NCBI GenBank assembly: GCA_001442925.1
Contig: LDXX01000003.1
Coordinates: 278,559-342,558, forward strand
DNA: 64,000 nucleotides
DNA from: Candidatus Kryptonium thompsonii
Lineage (GTDB): Bacteria > Bacteroidota > Ignavibacteria > Kryptoniales > Kryptoniaceae
Reading direction: 5' to 3'
Part shown: piece after piece, positions 52,941-62,272 of the stretch
How the letters are laid out: every line of letters begins with the position of its first letter
Numbering within the stretch: the stretch's first letter is position 1
Translations under genes and position numbers: made by a program
Notes under the pieces: generated by a model
What the model was told of the DNA's origin: nothing
What the model saw: the letters and a program-made list of their open reading frames with translations, nothing else
Databases searched by the model: none

Positions 52941-54605
52941 ATGGTGAAAAAGGTTTCATTAGTAGTTTTAATCTTTCTACTATCTATGGGGGCAATAGCC
53001 CAAGAACTTAAGTACGAGCGAAAGTCAATTTCTTATGTTAACATTTTGCTGGTTTCCGACCCATCTATAGAAATTGAGCAAGAGGAATCTGAATACATCA
53101 TCAAAAAGCTTCGTGAATATATCGAAATGCCAAGATTTGATTATAACCCTATACCTGCTGAACTTCTTGAAGATTTTAAAGCTGAAGTTGAATCCCGTGG
53201 TTCAAATGTTTCACTTGATGAGGTTGTAGAGATTTTAAAGGAGAAATTCGTTCCGAAGATCATTGAAATTCTTGACATTGAAAAAGAGATAAGAGCCCAG
53301 AATTTGTTAACAGAAGCACAGAGAAATAGTTTCATTGCGACAAAAGCCAAAGCTCTGGGTATAACAGCTGAGCAAGCGATGAAAATTATGAATTCTGCAT
53401 TTATATGTGTTCCGGTTATAAGCAAATATAGAACTTATATGGATAGCGACGCTCAGATTTACACAACGCTGTTAAGTGCTGGAGTTATTTGGTATCGAGT
53501 TATCTACAGGGAAAATGGGGAAGGAGACTTAAATCTCATTGTTAAAAAGGAAACAGGAGGCATGGGGCTTGCTAAAGCAGGAAAAACATTTGAACATGAG
53601 GGTAAAAAAGTTGATTATAGAGAATATGCCTTTAGAACTGCTGTTGTGGCTCTTGCTCGAGATATTCAAGTTGCAACGCGTGATATCCCTGAATTTCGTT
53701 TAGGAGCGCAAGTTGCTGAGGTTTATTCAAACGCTATTAGCTTTCCGATGGGGACGCGAGAAGGGATAAAAATTGATGATGGTTTTGACCTTGTTGAATT
53801 ACAGGAAAATCCAGATGGAAGTTTTATTCAGAAAAATATAGGCTTTGTAAGGGTAACAAAAGTTGCCAACAATCGTATAAATCCAAGAGCTTTTTCAAGG
53901 GCGCAAATTATAATTGGTAGCGGAATTGAACCCGGGGTTTATGTTTCCGAAAGACCAAGGTTACCGGTCGATATTGTTATTAGATTGATAAATAATCCGT
54001 TCACAGTGAAATATGTATGGTTGGGGGAAGAAACACAAAACAGTATGACTGGTTATTCAATTCATTCTGAATTGATTTACAACCTTGGACGGAGCCTTGG
54101 AATTCCCCAACTCTGGATTGGTGCTGGAGTTTTTATCGGCGGTGGAGATGCAGAAAATCTTGAGGGGGTAAAAAGGGGATTATTCGGAGGAGAAAAACCA
54201 GATGTTAACATTGTGGGGTTAAATGGGATTTTAATGAGAAAGTTTTATTACAAAAGATTTGCTGGAGCTGTAAGAGCTGAATTGATTCTCGAAAGCATAA
54301 TATTTTCAAAAGGTGAAGACTATGAATGGAAACATGAAAAACGTGGGTTGGGATTTGGCCTTGGGGTTGAATATGTTATCACGCCTGATTTGAATTTAGG
54401 TCTTAATTTGGGTTATAGAGCTTTTTCTGAAAGTAAAAAATGGAATTATAGATTTTTGTCTGAAAGTAAAGAATGGAATTCTATAGAAAAAGAAAATTTA
54501 TCTGGTAATCATTCTGGTTTTGCTTTTTCAATATATGTTACTTATTCGCTTCCAAAACTTTGGTTTGACCCTATTGCTGTTTTCAAAGGTGTAGCAGAAG
54601 AGTAA
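52941..54605 (+). CDS. Exported protein with C-terminal barrel, first gene of the LPP20/caspase cluster
   Basis: I start at ATG 52941 (554 residues) since a signal peptide begins there (MVKKVSLVVLIFLLSMGAIAQ); the open frame back to 52884 covers a promoter. The N-terminal half is mixed helix/strand (VNILLVSDPSIEIEQEESEY) and has a segment like CsgG-fold proteins. The last ~170 residues are antiparallel strands with aromatic ends (GLGFGLGVEYVITPDLNLGLNLGYRAF; FSIYVTYSLPKLWF), consistent with an outer-membrane barrel. Family not recognised. It is separated from the Moco block by 213 bases. Confidence 0.7.
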   Translation: MVKKVSLVVLIFLLSMGAIAQELKYERKSISYVNILLVSDPSIEIEQEESEYIIKKLREYIEMPRFDYNPIPAELLEDFKAEVESRGSNVSLDEVVEILKEKFVPKIIEILDIEKEIRAQNLLTEAQRNSFIATKAKALGITAEQAMKIMNSAFICVPVISKYRTYMDSDAQIYTTLLSAGVIWYRVIYRENGEGDLNLIVKKETGGMGLAKAGKTFEHEGKKVDYREYAFRTAVVALARDIQVATRDIPEFRLGAQVAEVYSNAISFPMGTREGIKIDDGFDLVELQENPDGSFIQKNIGFVRVTKVANNRINPRAFSRAQIIIGSGIEPGVYVSERPRLPVDIVIRLINNPFTVKYVWLGEETQNSMTGYSIHSELIYNLGRSLGIPQLWIGAGVFIGGGDAENLEGVKRGLFGGEKPDVNIVGLNGILMRKFYYKRFAGAVRAELILESIIFSKGEDYEWKHEKRGLGFGLGVEYVITPDLNLGLNLGYRAFSESKKWNYRFLSESKEWNSIEKENLSGNHSGFAFSIYVTYSLPKLWFDPIAVFKGVAEE

Positions 54606-54608
54606 AAA

Positions 54609-54630
54609 TGTGCTTTGTAGCACAATTTTT
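54609..54630 (+). terminator. Weak hairpin with T-run
   Basis: TGTGCT, loop TTGT, AGCACA (54609-54624) followed by ATTTTT. The short stem suggests only partial termination between the first and second genes of the cluster. Confidence 0.4.
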
Positions 54631-54678
54631 AAATTTGTTGTAAATTAATTTTGAATAGAAAATAAAAAGATTTCAGTT

Positions 54679-55905
54679 ATGAAGAGAAAGTTACTATTAC
54701 TTTTACTTTTGCCGTTGATTTGTTATTCACAGAAAAATTTACCTATTTCGAGGGAGGCGACTTTTATTGAAAGTTATTCCCCAAGTGAAGTTACTATAAG
54801 GGCTTCTGGGATCGGAAAAAACAATACTCAAGCGGAACTTGATGGTAGGCGTGCAGCTGTTTGGTATGTATTAATTGGCGCAACGGATGCAATTTTACAA
54901 ACGCCGGAGGAAAAAAAAGCATTTGAAAGTGTTCAAGATGAGATATTTGACGAAAGAAATATAGCGAAATATATATCTTTTGAAACAACTGAGTATGAAT
55001 CCCGGGTTAAACTTGCTGATGGCAGGGTTAAAATTACAAAGTATTATCGAGTTAACAAGAAACTTTTGACCGAGGATCTTGTTGCAAAAAACATCATCAA
55101 ACCAAAAGAGGAAATAACTGAAGCTATTGGTTTACCTTTTATAATGGTTGTTCCTGAGGCACCAAAAGGAGTTAGTCCAATTGATCTGCTTAGGAGCGAT
55201 AGATTATTGAAGAAAGGGGCTGAGGTGATAGAGTCATATCTTACCGCAAGAAAATATGATGTTCAAGTTCCAGAGCAGATGGAAACATTAAGTGAGCTTG
55301 CACAGGCTCAAGCTGGTTTGAAGGGAATTGAGGAAGATTATGCTTATCAGCTTGCACTTGCGATTGGTAGCGATGTTTATATAACATACAATGTTAAGAT
55401 TGAGAGAAGATATGTTGGTAGCACAGAATATAGAAAAGCGGTTGTCGCAGCGAGGGCTTATGAAACAACTACGGCGAGATTATTGGGGACAGAGACGGGT
55501 TATAGTGGGGAATATGCAGTTCCGGAGGAAGCGGTTGTTGAGGAAGCTATGAATGATGCGATAGATAAAGTTTTAAGTAGAATTATGGCTTATTGGAAGG
55601 ATGACTTGACGAGAGGTTTGCAATTTAAACTTCTTTTTAGAATAACTGGAAATTTTGATGAAGATACACACGATGAAATTTTAATGGCTACTGAAAATTC
55701 TTTGAAAAAACTTTGCAATAGGACAAAGCAAAATGTTGTAACTGATCAAACGATGGACTATATAGTTTGGGTTGATCCTAAGAAATATAATTCACCACTT
55801 GCTTTGTTCAGGGATATACGAAAGCAGATTGAAAGCGCTGTTCCAGTCAAGGTTAAAAGAATAAATGCGAACAGGAAGCTTTTAGTTCTTGAAATAACCG
55901 AGTAA
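54679..55905 (+). CDS. DUF6175-type exported protein
   Basis: The 408-residue protein has a signal peptide (MKRKLLLLLLLPLICYSQ; the Cys is not in a proper lipobox). Residues 35-140 (SPSEVTIRASGIGKNNTQAELDGRRAAVWYVL, then YYRVNKKLLTEDLV) look like an LPP20/FlgT-like fold. The middle holds IGLPFIMVVPEAP and ALAIGSDVYITYNVKIERR, and the end GLQFKLLFRITGNFDEDTHDEI. This pattern matches DUF6175 as I remember it. The role is unknown; position in an LPP20 cluster suggests an envelope complex. Confidence 0.7.
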   Translation: MKRKLLLLLLLPLICYSQKNLPISREATFIESYSPSEVTIRASGIGKNNTQAELDGRRAAVWYVLIGATDAILQTPEEKKAFESVQDEIFDERNIAKYISFETTEYESRVKLADGRVKITKYYRVNKKLLTEDLVAKNIIKPKEEITEAIGLPFIMVVPEAPKGVSPIDLLRSDRLLKKGAEVIESYLTARKYDVQVPEQMETLSELAQAQAGLKGIEEDYAYQLALAIGSDVYITYNVKIERRYVGSTEYRKAVVAARAYETTTARLLGTETGYSGEYAVPEEAVVEEAMNDAIDKVLSRIMAYWKDDLTRGLQFKLLFRITGNFDEDTHDEILMATENSLKKLCNRTKQNVVTDQTMDYIVWVDPKKYNSPLALFRDIRKQIESAVPVKVKRINANRKLLVLEITE

Positions 55906-55926
55906 AATTTAAACAGGTATTTAGTT

Positions 55927-57270
55927 ATGCGTTGGGTTTTGTTAACAATTTTATTTTCAGTTTGTGCGTTTTCGCAACCGAGCTGGTATAAAACGCAAAC
56001 ACATCCGAAGTATCCCAAAGAGTTTTATATTCTTGGAATTGGTGCTGCGGTTGGGGACGAGGCGAGGGAGACAGCAAAGCAAAATGCAATTGCGGATGTC
56101 GCTTCACAAATAAGGGTTCAAGTTCAATCAGAAATCACAAGTCTTGAAAAGGAGCGAATAATAAACAAAGAGTCTGATTATTACTCTGAATTCCAACAAA
56201 AGTCAAAGACAATAGTTGATGAGGTCTTAACAGGTTGTGAAGTGGTTGAGATGGACTTTGATAGGAAAACGAAGACTTGGTATGTGCTTGCAGTTCTTGA
56301 TAAGCAACGGTATCTTGCTTCGCTTGAAGAGGAGATCGATAACGCGTGGGCTCAGATAAAAAAGTTATATGATGATGCGCAAAGCTTTTTAAATTCAGGT
56401 AAAGTTCTACAAGCAATTCAAAATTTGAAGGATGCACAGCAAAAAATTTACGATATTTATTCAAAGCAAGTTTTCTATAATGCCTTATCTAAAATACCTT
56501 ATAAGCCAGAGGTTGAACTTACAGCAAGTGGGATTGAGTCGGAAATAAGGAACTTGATTTCAAAGATAAAGATAGAGAAATTTTCAGGCGATAATCAGTT
56601 CGGGAAGATTGGGCAGGAGCTTCCTGAGCCACTTGTTGTGCGAGTGTTTTATCAAGGTGATGTTGCTGTTCCAATTGCAAACGCAAATGTCGTCTTTGCT
56701 TATAAGACGGGTGAGGTAATAGAAAGGGCTACGACGGATGAAAAAGGTATGGCAAGCGTTAGGGCAATCGCGATGGGTAAAAGAACGAATAGCGTTGTGG
56801 CGAGTTTTTCTATCCAAGGTTTGCCAAGTGAATATGCTCGGGTAATTTCACAGGTTAAGGTTGAGTTTACTTACACGACAAGTGCTGAGGCAGTTCCAAC
56901 TGTCAGCGTATCTTTAAAGGGAGCGAAGGAAGATCGGTTGATATTTGATGTTATGAAGAAGTTAACACAAGCAATTGAAAGGAACGGGTATAAGGTTGAG
57001 GATGAAGCAAGATTTGTCGTTGGTGGTAATATAAGTTCAAGGGTCGTTTCGACAGTTCAAGGAGTTGGAGGGATGCTTTATACAGTTGAGGCTGAGTTAA
57101 ATCTTTTTCTTAAGGATTTGGAGAATGGGCAGATAATTGGGAGTATGAGTGTTAAGTCAAGAGCTGTTGGAAAAAGCGAAAGAGAGGCGTATGAGAAAGC
57201 CTTGAAGGGGATAAAATTTTCCAATAAGGAGATAGCTGAGATGCTTTCAAATGCCAAAATTGAGGAATAA
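55927..57270 (+). CDS. LPP20-domain multi-domain exported protein
   Basis: The 447-residue protein has a signal peptide (MRWVLLTILFSVCAFSQ), an LPP20/FlgP-like domain (residues 25-135: FYILGIGAAVGDEARETAKQNA, VDEVLTGCEVVEMDFD, WYVLAVLDKQRY), a helical linker, a carboxypeptidase-regulatory/Ig-like domain (about 225-320: VAVPIANANVVFAYKTGE, TTDEKGMASVRA) and a C-terminal domain resembling CsgG (MKKLTQAIERNGYKVEDEARFVVGG). It has the same domain order as the protein at 60260-62221. Probable component of an outer-membrane assembly. Confidence 0.75.
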   Translation: MRWVLLTILFSVCAFSQPSWYKTQTHPKYPKEFYILGIGAAVGDEARETAKQNAIADVASQIRVQVQSEITSLEKERIINKESDYYSEFQQKSKTIVDEVLTGCEVVEMDFDRKTKTWYVLAVLDKQRYLASLEEEIDNAWAQIKKLYDDAQSFLNSGKVLQAIQNLKDAQQKIYDIYSKQVFYNALSKIPYKPEVELTASGIESEIRNLISKIKIEKFSGDNQFGKIGQELPEPLVVRVFYQGDVAVPIANANVVFAYKTGEVIERATTDEKGMASVRAIAMGKRTNSVVASFSIQGLPSEYARVISQVKVEFTYTTSAEAVPTVSVSLKGAKEDRLIFDVMKKLTQAIERNGYKVEDEARFVVGGNISSRVVSTVQGVGGMLYTVEAELNLFLKDLENGQIIGSMSVKSRAVGKSEREAYEKALKGIKFSNKEIAEMLSNAKIEE

Positions 57271-57301
57271 AAACAAAACAAATTAAAGGAGGTAAAAAAT
57301 T

Positions 57302-57877
57302 ATGCGGTATTTAACTCCCCTAATTTTAATTTTTGCTGTTGCGTTATTTGTAGCTGGCTGTGGCGGGGCTAAGGAACGCGTCGCAGTTCCAGAAGCAGCC
57401 CCAGCATGGGTTAACACACCCCCAACAGCAGTTGATGCGATTTACGCTGTTGGTGCAGCAAATGTCGGAGCGAATCCCGTGCTTGCAAGAAATAAAGCAG
57501 CTGACGCAGCGAGACAAGAGCTCGGCAGGATAATTCAAGTGAAAGTTAAAAGCTTGCTTGATAACTTTATGCAGGAGCATCAGGAATTTGTGAATAATCA
57601 AGGAACAATAACATCTGAGGAATTCACAAGAAGTGTAAGCAGATCGGTCAGCCAGGCGACGCTTGCTGGATCGCAAATCGTTGAATTTTACTATGATAAA
57701 GATAACAAGATATACTATGCTCTTGCCGTTTTGAGGAAGAATGACATTGTAAATGAGATAATGCGTTCAATGAACGAGGCACAGCGCCAGAAGAAGACAG
57801 CCTTCGTTGAGATGAAAGCAGATGAGGCTTTGAAACTTCTTGACAAGGAACTTGAAAAGTGGGATTTGAGCAAGTGA
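57302..57877 (+). CDS. LPP20-family lipoprotein
   Basis: The 191-residue lipoprotein (lipobox VAGC, Cys20) is almost entirely one LPP20/FlgP-type domain: IYAVGAANVGANPVLARNKA, then ARQELGRIIQVKVKSLLD, FTRSVSRSVSQATLAGSQIVEFYYDKDNKIYYALAVL and a helical tail ending LDKELEKWDLSK. AAGGAGG precedes the ATG by 8 bases, a strong site. Its closest relative is the C-terminal half of the 58382-59344 product. FlgP-type proteins in Vibrio and Campylobacter build a disk in the outer membrane around the flagellum; no flagellar gene is present here. Confidence 0.88.
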   Translation: MRYLTPLILIFAVALFVAGCGGAKERVAVPEAAPAWVNTPPTAVDAIYAVGAANVGANPVLARNKAADAARQELGRIIQVKVKSLLDNFMQEHQEFVNNQGTITSEEFTRSVSRSVSQATLAGSQIVEFYYDKDNKIYYALAVLRKNDIVNEIMRSMNEAQRQKKTAFVEMKADEALKLLDKELEKWDLSK

Positions 57878-57890
57878 TTAGTTGAATTTA

Positions 57891-57919
57891 AAAGGTTGGG
57901 GTTACCCCCAACCTTTTTT
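57891..57919 (+). terminator. Strong terminator after the LPP20 lipoprotein
   Basis: AAAGGTTGGGG (57891-57901), loop TTAC, CCCCAACCTTT (57906-57916), then TTT: an 11-bp perfect stem and T-run. It splits the cluster into two transcription units, with a new start likely before 58014. Confidence 0.85.
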
Positions 57920-58013
57920 AGTTTTTATGAAGGTTTGATTGTGGTATTATCGTTTTTGATTTTTGATCGGTTTAGGATAAATTAAAGAAAAAATGCTTTA
58001 GGGCCAGGAAAGT

Positions 58014-58385
58014 ATGGTTGAGGTTTACAGATTGGTGTTGATTGGACTTGGTTTTATCTTTGTTGGGCTTGGGGTTGTTGGAATATTTGTTCCTGGTTTG
58101 CCGACCACGCCTTTTCTCCTTTTGGCTGCTGCATGTTTTGCGCGAAGTTCGAAAAAGTTTTATAACTGGCTCTTAAACCATAGGATTTTTGGACCATATA
58201 TAAAGAATTATCGTGAGCATAGGGCTATTACATTGCGCGGGAAGATTATCTCTCTTTCGCTTATGTGGCTTGTCATGGGATATACAGCGTTTTTTGCGAT
58301 TTCAAACCTGTTTGTAAGTATAATCATAATTTTAATCGGTCTTGGTGTTACCAAACATATTTTATCGTTGAAGACGATAAAATGA
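58014..58385 (+). CDS. ybaN: DUF454 (YbaN-like) inner-membrane protein
   Basis: The 123-residue protein has three or four membrane helices and the DUF454 motif VGIFVPGLPTTPFLLLAAACFARSSKKFYNWLLNHRIFGPYIKNYREHRAI. The family's function is unknown. It overlaps the following LPP20 gene by 4 bases (ATGA), so the two are translated together, an unusual association in an otherwise secreted-protein cluster. Confidence 0.9.
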   Translation: MVEVYRLVLIGLGFIFVGLGVVGIFVPGLPTTPFLLLAAACFARSSKKFYNWLLNHRIFGPYIKNYREHRAITLRGKIISLSLMWLVMGYTAFFAISNLFVSIIIILIGLGVTKHILSLKTIK

Positions 58386-59344
58386 AAAAAATTACTTTTA
58401 CAGCTTTAATCTTTTTTCTCGCTTTGAAAGTTTACTCACAGCAACCATCGTGGCTTTCTATACTTCCGCAGGCAAAAGATTTTCTATATGCAGTTGGTGC
58501 ATCGTCTCCATATTTTTATCCTGAGACGACGAAAGCGAAGGCAATTGAAGATGCAATTGTTGAGCTTGCACGAACGATTGAAGTTGGGGTTAAAGTGAAA
58601 CAAATTAATTGGTTTGAGGATACGGGTAGTCTCTTTTCAGGTCTTTCTTATTTTACGGAAGAATATGAAGAAGAAGTTGACACATCGCTTTTAAATTTTA
58701 TCAAGGCAAATTGTGAAGTTGTTTCTGAATGGCGTGATCCAAAATCAAGAATTTTATATGTGCTTGTTCGCCTTCCTGTGAAGAGTATTTCAGCTGATAC
58801 TTCGTTTGCCATTCCTGATGAGTTTATTTATGACCCTTCCCTTGCTCAATTGAGTATTTCTAAAAGAGGACAACCTGTTTGGATTTATAAAGTTCCTGTA
58901 TCAGATGTGGCAATTTATGCTGTTGGAGCAGCGGACAAACATTATGATCCAGTTGAGACACGAAAGAAAGCAATTCAAAACGCACGCGCTGAACTTGCAA
59001 GAATTATAAGTTCGAAAATCCAAATTTTACTTGATAATTGGGCGGAGGGAAACAATGTTTTTGAACTGAATTATTCTCGTCGAATTTCGAGGACGGTTTC
59101 TCAAGCTAAGTTAACGGGGTCTCAAATCGTTGGTTTTTGGATCGATCCGAAAACTGGAGCTAATTATGCACTGGCTCGCATGTATAAAAAGAGTTTGGTT
59201 TATCAAATTAAACAAATTACAGCAAACGCGATCAAGCAAAATCCACCTGAACAACTTGCAAGGCGGGATAAACCAATTGAGGAGCTTTTGGATGAAGCGC
59301 TGAATCAGCTTGATCGTGAGCTTGAAAAGTTAAACAAAAAATAA
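58382..59344 (+). CDS. Double LPP20-domain exported protein
   Basis: ATG 58382 starts a signal peptide (MKKITFTALIFFLALKVYSQ) and overlaps ybaN's stop; an open frame back to 58265 reads through ybaN in another frame and is not used. The 320-residue protein carries two LPP20-like units: residues ~30-135 (DFLYAVGASSPYFYPETTKAKA, FIKANCEVVSEWRDPKSRILYVLVRL) and ~175-290 (IYAVGAADKHYDPVETRKKA, SRRISRTVSQAKLTGSQIVGFW). The second unit matches the lipoprotein at 57302-57877. This looks like internal duplication of a building block. Confidence 0.83.
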   Translation: MKKITFTALIFFLALKVYSQQPSWLSILPQAKDFLYAVGASSPYFYPETTKAKAIEDAIVELARTIEVGVKVKQINWFEDTGSLFSGLSYFTEEYEEEVDTSLLNFIKANCEVVSEWRDPKSRILYVLVRLPVKSISADTSFAIPDEFIYDPSLAQLSISKRGQPVWIYKVPVSDVAIYAVGAADKHYDPVETRKKAIQNARAELARIISSKIQILLDNWAEGNNVFELNYSRRISRTVSQAKLTGSQIVGFWIDPKTGANYALARMYKKSLVYQIKQITANAIKQNPPEQLARRDKPIEELLDEALNQLDRELEKLNKK

Positions 59345-59357
59345 GGGGGAAGCTAAA

Positions 59358-60263
59358 ATGAAAAAGTTAAAATTAATCTTATGGGTTGTTTTAATTCCAT
59401 TGATGATTTTCGCTCAGGATAAGAAAATAAGTGTTGCTGTTTTAAAGTTTGACGCAAAAGGATTTGATCCAGCACAAATCGATGTGCTTGTTTCAAGGTT
59501 TAGAGTTGCTCTTAACGCTACGGGAAAATTTAATGTGCTTGAGAGAGAAAAAATCAAGGAGATACTCGCCGAGCAAAATTTGCAGCAAAGTGAAATCGCT
59601 GAAGGAGCTGGGGACAATGTTCAGATTGGGAAGATTCTCGGTGTCAAAGAGATAATCACTGGGGATATTGGCAAAGTTGAGGATGTTTATACGATAAATG
59701 TTAGAAGGGTAAGCGTTGAAACTTCAGAGATAGTTCAAACTGCAAGTGCAGATTATGAAGGTAAGGTTTCGGGTTTATTAAAAGTTATGGAACAGCTTGC
59801 TTATAAGCTTGCGGAAAATCCATCTGAAAGGTATGTTGCATTGAAAATGGAACAAGAAAAGAAAGAACAAAAAGTAGAAGAGAAGCAAGGGGTTGAGGAA
59901 GAAACTGAGCTTGAGGAGGAAGAAGATATATTTGGAGATCTGTATAAGGAATTTAACATTGCAAAGGATCCATTTAAAGATAGCGAGCCACCTAAGATTG
60001 AACTTTACTACCCCGCGGTAAAAAATAATGGTTATTTAAGGGTTAGCAGTCGCGATTTTGAGATCGCTGGAATTGTCACAGATGAGAATGGGATAGTTTC
60101 GGTGAAAGTCAACGGAGAACCTGTTGATGTTAAGTTGGGACTTGCTGGGATGAGTTTTTATAAAAAGTTACGACTTAAGAAGGGGCGAAATACGATTGAG
60201 ATCATGGCAAGAGATTTTTATCATAACACTGGTAAATTAACATTTACAGTGGAGGTGAAGTGA
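59358..60263 (+). CDS. CsgG-like protein with Ig-like tail
   Basis: The 301-residue protein has a signal peptide ending FAQ, then the CsgG/FlgO-type fold (KISVAVLKFDAKGFDPAQIDVLVSRF, FNVLEREKIKEILAEQNLQQ, GKILGVKEIITGDIGKVEDVYTINVRRVSVETSEIVQTAS), an acidic Glu-rich linker (residues ~170-200) and a C-terminal Ig-like domain of ~90 residues (PPKIELYYPAV, AGIVTDENGIVSVKVNGEPVDV). CsgG-like proteins form oligomeric outer-membrane rings or partner with LPP20 proteins. It overlaps the next gene by 4 bases. Confidence 0.85.
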   Translation: MKKLKLILWVVLIPLMIFAQDKKISVAVLKFDAKGFDPAQIDVLVSRFRVALNATGKFNVLEREKIKEILAEQNLQQSEIAEGAGDNVQIGKILGVKEIITGDIGKVEDVYTINVRRVSVETSEIVQTASADYEGKVSGLLKVMEQLAYKLAENPSERYVALKMEQEKKEQKVEEKQGVEEETELEEEEDIFGDLYKEFNIAKDPFKDSEPPKIELYYPAVKNNGYLRVSSRDFEIAGIVTDENGIVSVKVNGEPVDVKLGLAGMSFYKKLRLKKGRNTIEIMARDFYHNTGKLTFTVEVK

Positions 60264-62221
60264 TGGTGAAAAAGCTAATTATATTTTTAATTTCAGTATT
60301 GTTTTCGATTGAAATTTTAGGAGAACAAAAACCCGAATGGATTAAGACTAAAAGACATCCGAGGTACCCAGAACGACTTTATATTATTGGTGTTGGTGCA
60401 GCTAAGAAGACAAAAAATAAGATTGAAGATATTCAAAAGGCAAACAATGATGCGTTTGCTGATATTGTGAAGCAAATAAGGGTTACCGTTGCGACAAAAT
60501 CTGTAGTTGAACAGATGGAGGTTATCACCAGTAAAAAAGCGGAGGCAGTTGAGCGAACTTCAGCGGAACTTCAAGTTGCAAGTGAACTTAAAATCGGAGG
60601 TTTAAAAGTTGTGGAGGTATATTTTGATGATGACGACGATATCTATTATTCGCTTGCTGTTCTTGAGAGAGAAACCGCGGGAAGAGAGCTCAAAGATAAA
60701 TTAAACCAGTATTACAACGCCTATTTAAAAAATTTTGAGCTTGCAAAAACTAATCTTGCTAATGGAAATTTTTATCAAGCAATTTTAAATCTATCTGAAG
60801 CATATAAAAATATACCTCCTTATAACGAAGTTCTCCCACTTTTCAGATTTATAACTAGGCCACTTGCCGAAGCAAGCCTTGATAATGAGTGGAAAATAAG
60901 TGATGCTTTGTTAACATCTGAAGTTAAATCCGTCCTTCAGGAGTTTTTCTCAAAGGTGAAAATTGAGAAAGTTTCAGGTGAGGATCAAGAGGTTAATTTT
61001 GATCAAGTGCTCAAACCGCTTACCCTTAGGATTACATATAACGATGCGGGGAAAAGTTACCCTGTTCCCGGAATTAAGTTTAAATTTGCGCTCAAATCTG
61101 GCATTGGGAAAATTTCTGAAACAGGAGTATCTGATAACTCTGGAATGGTCAAATGTGAGATATTTGAATTAAAACCATATCGCGAGAGCTACTATGTGGT
61201 GTCAGCCAAAGTTGATCTTTCCGAATTCAATATCTCAGGATATTACGATGAGTATGCTGAGTGGAACGAGCTTTTAAAAAGGAATGAAAGTGAAGTAATC
61301 TTTACACTTCGAAAAACGGCTGTCACGCTTGATGATAAAATTCGTGACCTTGTCCTAAATCTTACTTCAAAAATACCATCTAAATTTGAAAAGCTTTCTG
61401 TTTTGAGGATTTACTATCAAGATAAACTCCCTGGTCCGATGGCTTTGTATTTGAGGCAAAAAATTGAATCGGCGATCGAACAATATACAAAATTTTCGCT
61501 GATAAGTGACGAACAGATTAAAGTGGCAGGTGTGAAATACGCAAGTTTGACTTATTCCTCAGAGGAACTGGGAACGCCCGAAAGCTTTGCAAAGTATGCT
61601 GGAAGTGAGGTTGTAATAACTGGGAGTTATTGGGAGGGCAAGGATGCAATTGATGTGAATTTAAAGGCAACCGATGTCGAAAGGAAAGTTATTTTATCAA
61701 CGGCAAGTGTTAACATCCCTAAATCGCTCTTGCCAGATATTCCGCTTGCCCCGCAGAATTATAATCCGCAAGTTGATGATGAACTTATAAAATCGGAGAA
61801 AAAGGGAGAGGAGTTAAAAGTCGATGTATGGGTTGATAGACCTGATGGGATTTATCGCGAGGGTGATTCGATCAAAATCTTTGTCAGAGCAAATAAGGAG
61901 TGTTATATTCAGCTTGTTTATTACGACGCCCAAGGCAATGCAATTCTTGTTTTTCCGCATAAGTTGGAATGGAACAATAAAATTGAAGCTAACAAAGTTT
62001 ACAGGGTTCCTGGTAATTTTGTAATTGAGCCACCTTTTGGGCGAGAAATTTTGAAAGTGTTTGCAAGCGAAAAGCCATTCCCGATTCCTAAAGGTAGGGA
62101 ACATTCTGGCTTAATTTTAATTGAAAACCCAGGTATGTATGCTTCTTATGTCCGTGGGCTTGGTTTAAAATCGGAAGATTACGCGGAGAGCAGCGTTGTT
62201 ATAACGACTTTGAAAAGATGA
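60260..62221 (+). CDS. LPP20-Ig-CsgG-DUF4384 multi-domain protein
   Basis: The 653-residue protein has a signal peptide (LIIFLISVLFSIEILG), an LPP20-like domain (LYIIGVGAAKKTKNKIED, DIYYSLAVLERE), a TPR-like helical stretch (YLKNFELAKTNLANGNFYQAILNLSEAYKNI), a regulatory-like beta domain matching 55927-57270, a CsgG-like domain (ALYLRQKIESAIEQYTKFSLISDEQ), and a C-terminal DUF4384 (VWVDRPDGIYREGDSIKIFVRANKECYIQLVYYDAQG). DUF4384 often accompanies caspase-fold peptidases in bacteria, and such a protease follows at once. Confidence 0.83.
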   Translation: MMVKKLIIFLISVLFSIEILGEQKPEWIKTKRHPRYPERLYIIGVGAAKKTKNKIEDIQKANNDAFADIVKQIRVTVATKSVVEQMEVITSKKAEAVERTSAELQVASELKIGGLKVVEVYFDDDDDIYYSLAVLERETAGRELKDKLNQYYNAYLKNFELAKTNLANGNFYQAILNLSEAYKNIPPYNEVLPLFRFITRPLAEASLDNEWKISDALLTSEVKSVLQEFFSKVKIEKVSGEDQEVNFDQVLKPLTLRITYNDAGKSYPVPGIKFKFALKSGIGKISETGVSDNSGMVKCEIFELKPYRESYYVVSAKVDLSEFNISGYYDEYAEWNELLKRNESEVIFTLRKTAVTLDDKIRDLVLNLTSKIPSKFEKLSVLRIYYQDKLPGPMALYLRQKIESAIEQYTKFSLISDEQIKVAGVKYASLTYSSEELGTPESFAKYAGSEVVITGSYWEGKDAIDVNLKATDVERKVILSTASVNIPKSLLPDIPLAPQNYNPQVDDELIKSEKKGEELKVDVWVDRPDGIYREGDSIKIFVRANKECYIQLVYYDAQGNAILVFPHKLEWNNKIEANKVYRVPGNFVIEPPFGREILKVFASEKPFPIPKGREHSGLILIENPGMYASYVRGLGLKSEDYAESSVVITTLKR

Positions 62222-62272
62222 AAATAGCTAATCAAAAACCAAAAACTAAAAACAAATTGGAGGGTTAGTAAG

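Noticed and set aside
58265..58381. 39-residue extension of the double LPP20 protein
   Set aside because: It reads through the DUF454 gene in a second frame and would remove the signal peptide from the N-terminus.
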